NCBI RefSeq assembly: GCF_003797825.1 | Contig: NZ_RKME01000007.1 | Coordinates: forward strand, 62,001-126,000 | DNA length: 64,000 bases | Direction of reading: 5' to 3' | From: Gordonia sp. OPL2 | GTDB taxonomy: Bacteria > Actinomycetota > Actinomycetes > Mycobacteriales > Mycobacteriaceae | Shown here: positions 1 through 7,901 of the stretch, piece by piece | Layout: each line of letters starts with the position of its first letter | Numbering within the stretch: position 1 is the first letter of the stretch | Made by a program: the position numbers and the translations under genes | The notes under the pieces: model-generated | Databases searched by the model: none | What the model was told of the DNA's origin: nothing | Seen by the model: the letters and a program-made list of their open reading frames with translations, nothing else

Positions 1-123
1 CGAGCCCGTTGTCGCGACCGTGAAACAGACTCGACCACAACTCGACCCATCCGCGGGGTGATGCACACCGAATGACTCAGTGACCCGCCACGCGGCGGGC
101 GTCAACCACAGATTGGATCGATC

Positions 124-801
124 ATGGCTCTCAAGCGAACTCATCGCGTCCTGACATTGGCGTCGGGGGTCGCCCTGACCATCGGTCTGGTGGCCGGCTG
201 TTCCTCGGACGACAGTTCCGACTCCGCCTCCAGCGCAACGAGCATGGCCCCGATGAGCGGCATGCAGAGCAGCATGGAGTCCGGAAGCGCCTCTGCCTCA
301 CCGGCTTCAGGTCTTGTCGGACCCGGCTGCGCGGCATACGCGGAAGCGAATCCGACCGGACCGGCATCGGTCGATGGAATGGCGATGGCGCCCGTGGCCA
401 CCGCAGCTGCGGCCAACCCGATGCTCAAGACCCTGACGCAGGCCGTGTCCGGACAGCTGAATCCCGAAGTGAACCTTGTGGATACGCTGAACAACGGTGA
501 GTACACGGTGTTCGCGCCGACCGACGACGCCTTCGCGAAGCTTCCTGCGGAAACCGTCGACAAGCTGAAGACCGACAAGGATCTTCTCACGAATATCCTC
601 ACCTACCATGTTGTTTCGGGTCAGATCGCCCCGGATGCCATTGCGGGTGAGCACAAGACGCTCGAAGGCCAGAACGTGAACGTGACCGGCTCCGGCGACA
701 ACCTGAAGGCCAACGAGTCCGGCGTCGTGTGCGGCGGCGTGAAGACCGCCAACGCCACCGTCTACCTCATCGACACGGTGATGATGCCGCCGGCGATGTG
801 A
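124..801 (+). CDS. Fasciclin-domain lipoprotein
   Basis: This 225-residue protein begins with a lipoprotein signal peptide: a basic start, a hydrophobic stretch and the lipobox LVAGC with the acylated cysteine at about residue 26. A low-complexity Ser/Met-rich linker follows ([15 protein letters not shown]), then one fasciclin (FAS1) domain from about residue 85 to the end, with the typical stretches [15 protein letters not shown] and [11 protein letters not shown]. It resembles the MPT70/MPT83 family of mycobacteria, which sit on or leave the cell surface and are thought to mediate adhesion; that role is known for the family, not shown here. The Met-rich linker could bind metal, but that is speculation. 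The gene stands alone; GGAT lies 4 nt before the ATG as a weak ribosome site. Confidence 0.9.
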   Translation: MALKRTHRVLTLASGVALTIGLVAGCSSDDSSDSASSATSMAPMSGMQSSMESGSASASPASGLVGPGCAAYAEANPTGPASVDGMAMAPVATAAAANPMLKTLTQAVSGQLNPEVNLVDTLNNGEYTVFAPTDDAFAKLPAETVDKLKTDKDLLTNILTYHVVSGQIAPDAIAGEHKTLEGQNVNVTGSGDNLKANESGVVCGGVKTANATVYLIDTVMMPPAM

Positions 802-920
802 CCTGACCTGCGATTGATCGGGGCTGCGCGTCGGACGACCTCCGGCGCGCGGCCTCGTGCTCGTCTCCGATTCTGTCGGACCGTCGCCGTACGGTGTCGT
901 CAGACCTAGCAGGAGTCACC

Positions 921-1049
921 GGTGCCACCACCGCTCGTCGAGTAGCACCGAGGCCCCGGGCGAGGTGCCACCACCGCTGGTCGAGTAGCACCGAGCCCCC
1001 GGCCGAGGTGCCACCACCGCTGGTCGAGTAGCACCGAGCCCCTGGGCGA
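921..1049. repeat. 43-bp tandem repeat, three copies
   Basis: Three direct copies of 43 bp start at 921, 964 and 1007, each beginning GGTGCCACCACCGCT and containing GTCGAGTAGCACCGAG. They differ at only a few positions. A partial fourth start at 1050 runs into GCGTATCGAGACCACC, 14 bp before the ribosome site of the next gene. There are no unique spacers, so this is not a CRISPR array. The array fills most of the gap between the fasciclin gene and the gene at 1088, so it probably lies in that gene's promoter or 5' leader. Confidence 0.9.
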
Positions 1050-1087
1050 GGTGCGTATCGAGACCACCGCCGCTGAAAGGAGCCGCC

Positions 1088-2311
1088 ATGACCGACCCGC
1101 CCGACAACACGCGGCTCCGACGCGGTACCAACTTCGACGACCACATCGACACCGCTTGGCGTTCTTACCGGATCGCGCTGGGCGACGCCCTCGCCGGGCT
1201 CGCCGACGACGACACCACGCTGCCCATCGCGCGAGTCGGCGACAGCACGCCCCTGCTCACGGCGACACTCACCGGCGCTCACCGGATCCGTATTCGCGCC
1301 GGCGACTCGGCTCTCCCCGACGACCACGACACTCAGACGGCCGCCGTCGAACTGCTGTGTTCAGAGGGGTGGCGCACCCTTCGCGACGGCACGGTGATCA
1401 TCGAAGCCGGACGACGTCACGCCGACCATCTGGCAGAGCGTGTGGTCGCTGCTCTTCGCAATGTCTGGGACGTCGTCGATCCCGCGTTCCTCGGCTCACC
1501 CGACGTCGGCGTGGGCGCCCCACACCATCCACCCGAGCCGACCATCGAGGTCGCCACCGTCCCCACCGGGACCGAAGACCTGCTGCGGCGCACGAGATCT
1601 GCCATCGAGCAGATGACCGGTCTGCTCGTCGAGGTCGATCCCGTGGATCACACGATCGGCCTGCCGACCATCCCGGTCGCGTCGTCGATCCAGGCGTCGG
1701 CGGCAGGGGTCGCGATCGAGTTCTGTGCCGTCCTGACCGCTCCCGTACCCGATTCAGGTTCGGCCGCGCGCTACCTCACGACCAACGCCCGACGGTGGCC
1801 CGGGGTGTCCTTCGCGGTGGAGTCCGGTCGAGTGCACGCACTGCTCCGGGTGGACTGCGCTGTGTTCCATCGAGCGAATGTCCAAGCAGCCCTGGATCAC
1901 TGGTCGGCCTTCCTACGGGACTCCGCTGCCGAGATCGATCGTATGTGCAGCCACACCACGCTTCCGGAGACCGATGGTCTGCGCGATTCGTCGGCGCCTC
2001 CCGGCCTCGACGCCGTCCTGGATCTGATCCGGGACAACGTCCGCTCCGACGGATTCACCGTCGCCGCGATCTGCGGGTTCGATCGCGACACCGTGCTTCG
2101 CTATATCCGTCACTGCGCGCAGCAGGCGAATCGTTGCCTGATCGACGAGCGAACCCGCAAGGAGGCCGGCGACCCGACAACCGAGTGCACCGCCGAAGCG
2201 AACGTGTGGCGTCATGCGATCAGGTCGCTGGGTGCCGCGTTGGAGTCGGTGGACGCGATGGAGAAGATGCGGCGGCGGACGCCCGACAGGCCCAAAAGGC
2301 GCCGACAGTGA
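1088..2311 (+). CDS. TY-Chap-like putative peptide-binding chaperone
   Basis: The product has 407 residues with no signal peptide or membrane segment. Residues about 15-130 have the look of the N-terminal domain of actinobacterial TY-Chap proteins, predicted YbjN/CesT-like peptide-binding chaperones: an amphipathic start, a strand-rich middle, then a segment containing EGWRT and a helix ending in VWDVVDPAFL. A second domain of similar alpha/beta type covers about residues 165-290. The C-terminal third is helical. The ATG at 1088 has a strong site (GAAAGGAG) 6 nt upstream; an earlier start at 1051 in another frame gives an arginine-rich shadow protein. The gene converges on the toxin/immunity pair at 2316-4003, ending 4 bp from it. 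The family assignment is from pattern recognition and is tentative. Confidence 0.6.
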   Translation: MTDPPDNTRLRRGTNFDDHIDTAWRSYRIALGDALAGLADDDTTLPIARVGDSTPLLTATLTGAHRIRIRAGDSALPDDHDTQTAAVELLCSEGWRTLRDGTVIIEAGRRHADHLAERVVAALRNVWDVVDPAFLGSPDVGVGAPHHPPEPTIEVATVPTGTEDLLRRTRSAIEQMTGLLVEVDPVDHTIGLPTIPVASSIQASAAGVAIEFCAVLTAPVPDSGSAARYLTTNARRWPGVSFAVESGRVHALLRVDCAVFHRANVQAALDHWSAFLRDSAAEIDRMCSHTTLPETDGLRDSSAPPGLDAVLDLIRDNVRSDGFTVAAICGFDRDTVLRYIRHCAQQANRCLIDERTRKEAGDPTTECTAEANVWRHAIRSLGAALESVDAMEKMRRRTPDRPKRRRQ

Positions 2312-2315
2312 CGGG

Positions 2316-2780
2316 TCAGCGCTGCAGTTCTCGCAGAGTGGAACCCTCGGGCACACCGTCGTTGCGGTAGTAGAAGATCACGATCTCCCCTGCCTGATCG
2401 GCGGTAAAACACTCGTTGGGCGCCACCGCGTACGAATGCTCACCCACCTGAATGGACGTTGTCGACTCGTCCGCCGGGCGGTCGGTGGGCCTCCCGACAA
2501 TGTACTGCCGGTAGGAGCCGTCAGGCTCGCGCCGACGTACTTCGAGGGTCATCGCCGCGGCACTACCTCCCGCCTGGAGGAACGACGACAACGACGTCTC
2601 GCGCTCATCAGTCGACAGATCGTCGGGCCATTCTTGCCGGACCAGCCGAGACAGGATGATGTGGTTCTCGTCGTCACCGTCGAGGACGGTCAGCGGATGA
2701 GTCAACAGCGAGGTGTCGTCATCAGGCCCGAGTGTCATGGTCGTGCCGTCGGAGAACTCGTAGATGTGAGTGGGTTTCAT
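2316..2780 (-). CDS. Putative immunity protein of the toxin at 2786
   Basis: This 154-residue acidic cytoplasmic protein lies 5 bp downstream of the predicted secreted nuclease gene, on the same strand. That is the standard place for the cognate immunity gene of a polymorphic toxin. It is strand-rich (for example IYEFSDGTTMTLGP at the start and GEIVIFYYRNDGVP near the end) with no signal peptide. The size and layout resemble the Imm1-type immunity families, but no family motif is decisive. GGAG lies about 10 nt before the ATG. The function is inferred from position, size and acidity; binding to the toxin is not shown by sequence alone. Confidence 0.6.
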   Translation of the reverse strand: MKPTHIYEFSDGTTMTLGPDDDTSLLTHPLTVLDGDDENHIILSRLVRQEWPDDLSTDERETSLSSFLQAGGSAAAMTLEVRRREPDGSYRQYIVGRPTDRPADESTTSIQVGEHSYAVAPNECFTADQAGEIVIFYYRNDGVPEGSTLRELQR

Positions 2781-2785
2781 GTCGT

Positions 2786-4003
2786 CTACTCCGGCGCCGT
2801 GATGTCGATGACCTTCGTGATCTTAACTCTGCTCCCATCCGGAAGCTTCACGTATGCGGGGCGCTCCGGGCTGACCATGTCATCGAACCGCTTCTGCCAA
2901 CCACTCTTCTTGGCGCCCCCGCTCTTCACCTCGATCCCCGAGTACGTTCCGTCACCATTCGGGATCAGTCCATCGTAGAACCGGCTACGCGGTACGCCGT
3001 CGATCCGTGCTTGTCTCTGCTCACGGATGATCGGCTTTCCGGTGCGCTTCTCGAGATTGTCCAGTTCGCGTTTCTCAGCGGCCTTTCCACTGCGACCGTC
3101 GTTCCCATTGGCGAACCGCCCTCGCTCGTCACGGCCATCGCCGCGATCGCTTCGATCGTTCTTGCCGGGGGCGTTCTCCGCCGGCGCACCTTCCTTCGGC
3201 GCACCTTCCTTCGGCGTCTGCGCCCGCGGTGACTGCGGGCCCGACGGCTTCAGGCCGGGAAGCGGACCGCCACCGCCCCGCGGCGGCTGGATCTCGATCA
3301 CCGGGAGTTCCTCGTAGGGATTCTCGTTGTCGACGATGCCGTCACCGTTGTTGTCGGTGCCGTCCATCGCGGGGTTGTCCATCGGCGTTGCCGGGACATC
3401 CTCCGACCGGTCACGGGGACGCTTGCTCTTGTTCTTGTCGGCGCCGGGTGTGCTGTGGGAGCCGCGGTCGGACGACGTGTCCGGGCGCGACGGTGTTCTC
3501 GGAGAGAACTTGTTGGGACCACGATTCTGCGACGGCCCGGAGCGCCCATCGCGCTCATCTCGATCACGCGCAGAACTGCCGGATTTGTCCCTGTTGCTGC
3601 CCGGCTTGTCATAGTTCGAAGAATTGCCCGGCGCCTTGGTCTTCGGCGAGAACTTGTGCGGGCCCCGATCCGGCTTCGGGATGGGCTTGCGGGGCTTCTT
3701 CGGTGGTGCCTGCTGGTGGCTCCCACCGGGCGCGCCAGTGCCCGGCGACGACTGGGAGGGTGCGTTGTTCCGCGGTGCCGGCGGCCGCGGATTGAGCGTC
3801 TTCGCATCCGGTCCACGGCTTCCCGCGGACGGAGGTTTGGGCTTCTGACTCTTTCCCGGCCCCGAATGGGACTGGCTGGACGTGCCGCTGTTCTTGGGTG
3901 AGGCGGCTACGGCATTCGCCGCCGGGAGAACGACGATCAGGATCGCGGCGATCGCAGTGATCACCGCCGCGACCACGGGTGTTCCGCGCAGTGGAGTTCG
4001 CAT
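2786..4003 (-). CDS. Secreted polymorphic toxin, PD-(D/E)xK nuclease tip
   Basis: The 405-residue product has three parts. Residues 1-34 are a Sec-type signal peptide. A long disordered stalk rich in Pro, Gly, Arg, Asp and Ser spans about 35-300. It carries RKPIPKPDRGPHKFSPKT at 105-122, the related NRGPNKFSPRT at 160-170, and an EF-hand-like acidic loop DNNGDGIVDNE near 217-227. The C-terminal domain (about 300-405) has D344 and the E358-V-K360 pair spaced as in restriction-endonuclease-fold nucleases (FYDGL then GIEVKSG). Toxins of this kind cleave nucleic acid of competing cells. The start at 4003 gives a complete signal peptide; an upstream start at 4123 does not. The immunity candidate follows at once. 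N-terminus and stalk are shared with the toxin at 58313-60151. The delivery route is unknown. Confidence 0.78.
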   Translation of the reverse strand: MRTPLRGTPVVAAVITAIAAILIVVLPAANAVAASPKNSGTSSQSHSGPGKSQKPKPPSAGSRGPDAKTLNPRPPAPRNNAPSQSSPGTGAPGGSHQQAPPKKPRKPIPKPDRGPHKFSPKTKAPGNSSNYDKPGSNRDKSGSSARDRDERDGRSGPSQNRGPNKFSPRTPSRPDTSSDRGSHSTPGADKNKSKRPRDRSEDVPATPMDNPAMDGTDNNGDGIVDNENPYEELPVIEIQPPRGGGGPLPGLKPSGPQSPRAQTPKEGAPKEGAPAENAPGKNDRSDRGDGRDERGRFANGNDGRSGKAAEKRELDNLEKRTGKPIIREQRQARIDGVPRSRFYDGLIPNGDGTYSGIEVKSGGAKKSGWQKRFDDMVSPERPAYVKLPDGSRVKITKVIDITAPE

Positions 4004-4217
4004 GTTCGCATCCGATTGCTCGAGGTGTGGGACGCCCCTGACGTTAGGGAGGAGCTCCCCACAATCGAAGCGGCAGAACGGAAAATGCATCAGTCGACCG
4101 ATTTCACCGCGACTCGGGAACATCCATGGTGTCCGAGTGCGTCGCGGCGAACGATGATTTCGTGGCGCGCGGCGGGTCTACCCGTACGAGACACGCACGG
4201 CACCGAGGAGGGCAGCC

Positions 4218-4661
4218 ATGGATCAGCCCACTGCGGAGGAGGCGCTTCGCGAACTGCAACCGCTCGTCGGCGACTGGACCGTCGCCGCGCACTGGCCGAA
4301 TGGGGAACCGTGGCCCGGTGGCGGTTCGATGTCCGTCGAATGGCTCCCGACCCGTCAGCTGCTGATCCAGCGGACCTCCATGGATCTGCCCGAGGCACCG
4401 GACACCGTCGCCGTCATCGGATGTGATGCCGCCAACGGCACGTACACGCAGCTCTACTCCGACAGTCGAGGTGTCTGCCGCATCTATCAGATGTCGATTG
4501 CCGACGGCGAGTGGAGATTGTGGCGCAACGGCGAGCCCTTCGCGCAGCGTTTCGTCGGGCGATTCGGCGCGGACGGCCGAACCATCACCGGGCAGTGGGA
4601 GGCCGCCGAAGCCGGCGAATACCGCACCGATTTCGATCTGGTGTACACGAGAGTGAGCTGA
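4218..4661 (+). CDS. DUF1579-like small beta-rich protein
   Basis: This 147-residue protein starts after a strong ribosome site (GAGGAGGG). It has no signal peptide and is rich in predicted strands, with a lipocalin-like pattern: LQPLVGDWTV near the start, then RRLWRNGEPF-type strands and GRTITGQWE near the end. The GDW motif and overall length recall DUF1579/THAP4-like beta-barrel proteins that bind small ligands, but the match is from general pattern only. It is divergent from the toxin at 2786-4003 and its stop codon directly abuts the stop codon of the FmdB-type gene. No function can be assigned. Confidence 0.65.
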   Translation: MDQPTAEEALRELQPLVGDWTVAAHWPNGEPWPGGGSMSVEWLPTRQLLIQRTSMDLPEAPDTVAVIGCDAANGTYTQLYSDSRGVCRIYQMSIADGEWRLWRNGEPFAQRFVGRFGADGRTITGQWEAAEAGEYRTDFDLVYTRVS

Positions 4662-4949
4662 TCAGGGACGCGGTAGCTTGCGGTGCAAGGGATTCGACGA
4701 CACGGGAGTCGTCTTCCGGCGCCGCCCCGGCACATTCGTCACGACAGCAGGCGAGTCCGCGGTGGACCTGGTCGCGTCGTGGAGTCGCATCGCGGACGAC
4801 TCTCCGGCACCGAGCGCGGGCGCGCCGATGACACGTCGGGCGTCACGCCCGCAGCCCGGACATGACGCGGCGTCCGGGATGTCGGCCATGGGATGCCGCT
4901 GCGTGAAGTCATCACACACGTCGTCGCACCGGTAGACGTAGGTCGGCAT
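4662..4949 (-). CDS. FmdB-type zinc-ribbon protein
   Basis: The 95-residue product begins MPTYVYRC, the signature opening of FmdB-family zinc ribbons. The first ligand is that Cys and the second knuckle is CPGC near residue 35; the second position of the first knuckle is CDDVCDD. The C-terminal 40 residues are basic and disordered. Members of this family are found beside formamidase genes, where they are thought to regulate expression, and here the gene is divergent from fmdA at 5079. A TACTCT hexamer lies 6 nt before the ATG, so the transcript is probably leaderless. Confidence 0.85.
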   Translation of the reverse strand: MPTYVYRCDDVCDDFTQRHPMADIPDAASCPGCGRDARRVIGAPALGAGESSAMRLHDATRSTADSPAVVTNVPGRRRKTTPVSSNPLHRKLPRP

Positions 4950-4955
4950 GCAGTC

Positions 4956-4961
4956 AGAGTA
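4956..4961 (-). promoter_or_regulatory. -10 element, leaderless FmdB-type gene
   Basis: On the minus strand TACTCT is followed by 6 nt and the ATG at 4949, the spacing expected when transcription starts at the start codon. No Shine-Dalgarno sequence is present. Confidence 0.5.
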
Positions 4962-5078
4962 GCCGCCGGCGCATGGACCGTCGTGTGAACGACGGCCACC
5001 TTCGTCGTCGGCCTGCCGATGTCGTGCGTCCTCACTAAACTCACGAGTGTCGGTAGCGATCAGATGAGGGAGTTCTCC

Positions 5079-6332
5079 GTGCCAGAGTTACTGTTCCCGT
5101 TGGATTCGTCGAAGAGTTTCACCGAGCAGAAGATCGTCGGACACAATCGATGGCACCCCGACATCCCGGCGGCGGTGACCGTGAAGCCCGGCGACACCTT
5201 TCGCGCGCACTGCCGAGAGTGGTTCGACGGGGCGATCCACAACGACGACTCCGCCGACGACATTCTCAACGCACCGCTGGACGGCGTGCACGTGCTGTCC
5301 GGTCCGTTCGCGATCGAGGGAGCCGAGCCGGGCGACCTGCTCATCGTCGACATCCTCGACGTGGGGCCGATCCCTCAGGAGGACTCGGGCCCGCTCGCCG
5401 GACAGGGATGGGGATACACCGGCATCTTCGCCAAGCAGAACGGTGGCGGCTTCCTCACCGATCAGTTCCCGGACGCCTACAAGGCGATCTGGGACTTCAG
5501 CGGCCAGAGCACGACATCGCGACATGTGCCCCACGTGAAGTACACCGGAATCGTGCACCCCGGACTGATGGGCACCGCACCCTCACCCGAGTTGCTCGGC
5601 AGGTGGAACGCGCGAGAGGCAGCCCTCATCGCCACCGATCCCGAGCGGGTGCCTCCTCTCGCGCTACCTCCCCAACCCAAGGATGCGATTCTCGGGACGC
5701 TCACCGGAGCCGAGTTCGACAGAGTGGCCGGCGAAGCCGCCCGCACTGCACCGCCACGGGAGAACGGCGGAAACCAGGACATCAAGAACCTCACCAAGGG
5801 CACGCGCGTGTTCTATCCGGTATTCGTGCCGGGAGCGAAGCTGTCGTTCGGCGACCTCCATTTCTCCCAAGGCGACGGCGAGATCACGTTCTGCGGCGCG
5901 ATCGAGATGGGTGGGTTCATGGACCTGCACGTCGACCTGATCAAGGGCGGCATGGAGACCTACGGGGTCAGCGAGAACGCGATCTTCATGCCCGGCAACA
6001 CCGATCCCCAGTACTCGGAGTGGATTGCGTTCTCCGGGACCTCGGTGACACTCGACGGCGAGCAGCGTTATCTGGACTCGGACCTCTCCTATCAGCGGGC
6101 CTGCCTGCACGCCATCGACTACCTCACCAAGTTCGGTTACAGCCCCGAGCAGGCATACCTTCTACTTGGTTCGGCACCGATCGAAGGCAGACTGTCCGGT
6201 GTCGTGGACATTCCGAATTCCTGTGCGACAGTCTATATTCCGACCGCGATATTCGACTTCCCGATCGCTCCGTCGAAGGACGGGCCGGTAACCATCGACC
6301 CCGGAATGGGTGCGCCAACGGCGAGTTTCTGA
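5079..6332 (+). CDS. fmdA: Formamidase, FmdA/AmdA family
   Basis: The enzyme hydrolyses formamide (and in the family other short amides) to ammonia and formate in the cytoplasm, giving nitrogen from amides. The 417-residue sequence is typical of the family: LFPLDSSKSFTEQKIVGHNRWHP at the start, CREWFDGAIHNDDSADD near residue 50, GDGEITFCGAIEMGG near 270, and a C-terminal region with SYQRACLHAIDYLTKFGYS. A frame open from 5019 would add 20 residues, but GTG at 5079 is chosen: GAGGGAG lies 6 nt before it and the family begins just before the ELLFPLDSS segment. The divergent FmdB-type gene supports the assignment. Confidence 0.93.
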   Translation: MPELLFPLDSSKSFTEQKIVGHNRWHPDIPAAVTVKPGDTFRAHCREWFDGAIHNDDSADDILNAPLDGVHVLSGPFAIEGAEPGDLLIVDILDVGPIPQEDSGPLAGQGWGYTGIFAKQNGGGFLTDQFPDAYKAIWDFSGQSTTSRHVPHVKYTGIVHPGLMGTAPSPELLGRWNAREAALIATDPERVPPLALPPQPKDAILGTLTGAEFDRVAGEAARTAPPRENGGNQDIKNLTKGTRVFYPVFVPGAKLSFGDLHFSQGDGEITFCGAIEMGGFMDLHVDLIKGGMETYGVSENAIFMPGNTDPQYSEWIAFSGTSVTLDGEQRYLDSDLSYQRACLHAIDYLTKFGYSPEQAYLLLGSAPIEGRLSGVVDIPNSCATVYIPTAIFDFPIAPSKDGPVTIDPGMGAPTASF

Positions 6333-6431
6333 CCGGCGACCTCCCGCCCTTGACACTCGAACACCCATTCGATACTTTGGTTGTCAGCAGGTTCAAATTG
6401 ATGTGCGTTACCGCCACACTCCTGGGTGTGG

Positions 6432-6482
6432 CCCCAAGAATCCGATGAGTCTCCTGCTGGCCTGATCTGTCGACTCTTGGGG
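6432..6482. promoter_or_regulatory. Inverted repeat enclosing a ribosome site
   Basis: CCCCAAGA at 6432-6439 is repeated as its complement TCTTGGGG at 6475-6482, just before the GTG at 6490. The right arm overlaps the only plausible Shine-Dalgarno sequence (GGGGGA). Folding in the mRNA would hide that site and lower translation of the HNH gene. Confidence 0.4.
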
Positions 6483-6489
6483 GACTGCT

Positions 6490-7746
6490 GTGAGCATCAT
6501 CGACGACATCTCTGACATCTCTGACGCCGTCCACGATCTGCGCGTCGACGACGCTGACATGACTGGTCCTCTCGCATTCGACGCGATGCGGGCGCTTCTG
6601 ACGCTGCGCAACCTGATCGATCATCACGCCGCAGTCCTGACCGCCGCCCTCGACCGGTTGCGGGTCGCGAAAGACCACGGGCGTAGCACCCGAGAGTTGT
6701 TGATTGCCATGGGAGTAGCGCCTGCCGTCGCCCAACGACTGATCCGTATCGCCGGATCGCTCACCACACTGCCGACATTGGCCGCCCACGCCGCCGACGG
6801 TGTCATCTCCGGTGAACATGTCGATGCCATCGTCCGCGGCGTCGAGCACATCGGGAAAAGATCACCGGAACCGATCGACGACGGTGGACGTCTAAGTTAT
6901 GTGACAGATCTTCTCGCCCAACACTTCTCCGGCGCCACCCCCGCCGAAATCGTCGATCGTGCCCGCACCCTGGGCAACCTGATCGCCGACGACACCGACG
7001 GCGGCGTGCCTGCCGCGGAAGACCGCAGCATCAACACGCTCACGAAGAGTAAGACCACAGACGGGCGCATCCATGTCGAGGCCGATCTCGATGTCGAGGT
7101 CGGCGAGAAGTTCCAGGCCGCGATGGAACGCCACGGTGCGCCTCGTCCAGAACCCGACGGGTCCCCCGACGCCCGCTCCACCGAACGACGCCTCGCCGAC
7201 GCACTGGAGACCCTGCTCGACATCGCCGCCGCCGGCGGGAACGGCGCGGCCATTGTTCCGAGAACTCATGTGCTGCTGACCATTCCCGCCGATGATCCGC
7301 GACTGTCCGAACTCGAACATATGGGATCGGTCACCCGCGCCACGATGAACCGCCTGGCCTGCGACCCGACCATCACACCACTACTCGTCGACGGCGAAAC
7401 CGTCCCGCTCGACGTCGGCAGAGACAAACGCCTGTTCACCCCCGCACAACGCACAGCCCTCTACATCCGCGACAGATGCTGCATCAAATGCGGTGCGCCA
7501 GCTGAACGCTGTCACGCCCACCACATCGACCACTGGAGCCAGGGCGGTGACACCTGCCTGGAGAACGGGTGCCTGCTGTGCCCGTCGTGTCACGCCGACG
7601 TCCACCACAACGGGTGGGACGTGTTCATCGGCGCCGACCACCACCCCTGGCTGACACCACCGACCACCGTCGACCCCCACCGAAGGCCCGTACCCAGCTA
7701 CAACCGACGCACCCCGACCCTCGACAACCTGCCCACCGCCGCCTGA
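6490..7746 (+). CDS. DUF222 / HNH endonuclease domain protein (13E12 type)
   Basis: This 418-residue protein has the DUF222 domain over about residues 20-300, followed by an HNH nuclease motif at 320-385. The motif contains two Cys pairs (CCIKCGA and CLLCPSC) and the core HAHHIDHWSQGG followed by NGCLLC, with a final HADVHHNGW. Proteins of this kind are numerous in mycobacteria, Gordonia and relatives (REP13E12 family). Their role is unsettled; mobile-element or DNA-repair functions have been suggested. The GTG start is preceded by GGGGGA inside an inverted repeat. The gene is followed by a strong hairpin at 7850-7890 and converges on the desaturase gene. A second, only distantly similar member lies at 34438-36090. 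Confidence 0.88.
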   Translation: MSIIDDISDISDAVHDLRVDDADMTGPLAFDAMRALLTLRNLIDHHAAVLTAALDRLRVAKDHGRSTRELLIAMGVAPAVAQRLIRIAGSLTTLPTLAAHAADGVISGEHVDAIVRGVEHIGKRSPEPIDDGGRLSYVTDLLAQHFSGATPAEIVDRARTLGNLIADDTDGGVPAAEDRSINTLTKSKTTDGRIHVEADLDVEVGEKFQAAMERHGAPRPEPDGSPDARSTERRLADALETLLDIAAAGGNGAAIVPRTHVLLTIPADDPRLSELEHMGSVTRATMNRLACDPTITPLLVDGETVPLDVGRDKRLFTPAQRTALYIRDRCCIKCGAPAERCHAHHIDHWSQGGDTCLENGCLLCPSCHADVHHNGWDVFIGADHHPWLTPPTTVDPHRRPVPSYNRRTPTLDNLPTAA

Positions 7747-7849
7747 CCCCATAACCGACTCTCCACGCCGACCGCAATCTCGCACCCGGCCACGCCGGGA
7801 CCGCATCCGTACCTTGACAACTCAACAGTGTGAAAAGCGGGCGAGCACT

Positions 7850-7890
7850 CGCTGATCGAGCAGCCGGCACGACCGGCTGCTCGATCAGCG
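7850..7890. terminator. Bidirectional terminator hairpin
   Basis: CGCTGATCGAGCAGCCGG (7850-7867) is repeated as its exact complement at 7873-7890 around a 5-nt loop CACGA, giving a perfect 18-bp stem. It lies between two convergent genes and has no U-tract on either side, as is common for actinobacterial terminators. Confidence 0.8.
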
Positions 7891-7901
7891 GGGGCGAAAC
7901 C

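Noticed and set aside
921..1049. Possible CRISPR array
   Set aside because: The repeats are contiguous with no spacers, and no cas genes are present.
1051..2370. Long open frame overlapping the TY-Chap-like gene
   Set aside because: The translation is extremely Arg/Pro-rich without domain character, while the frame from 1088 has a strong ribosome site and a recognisable domain pattern.
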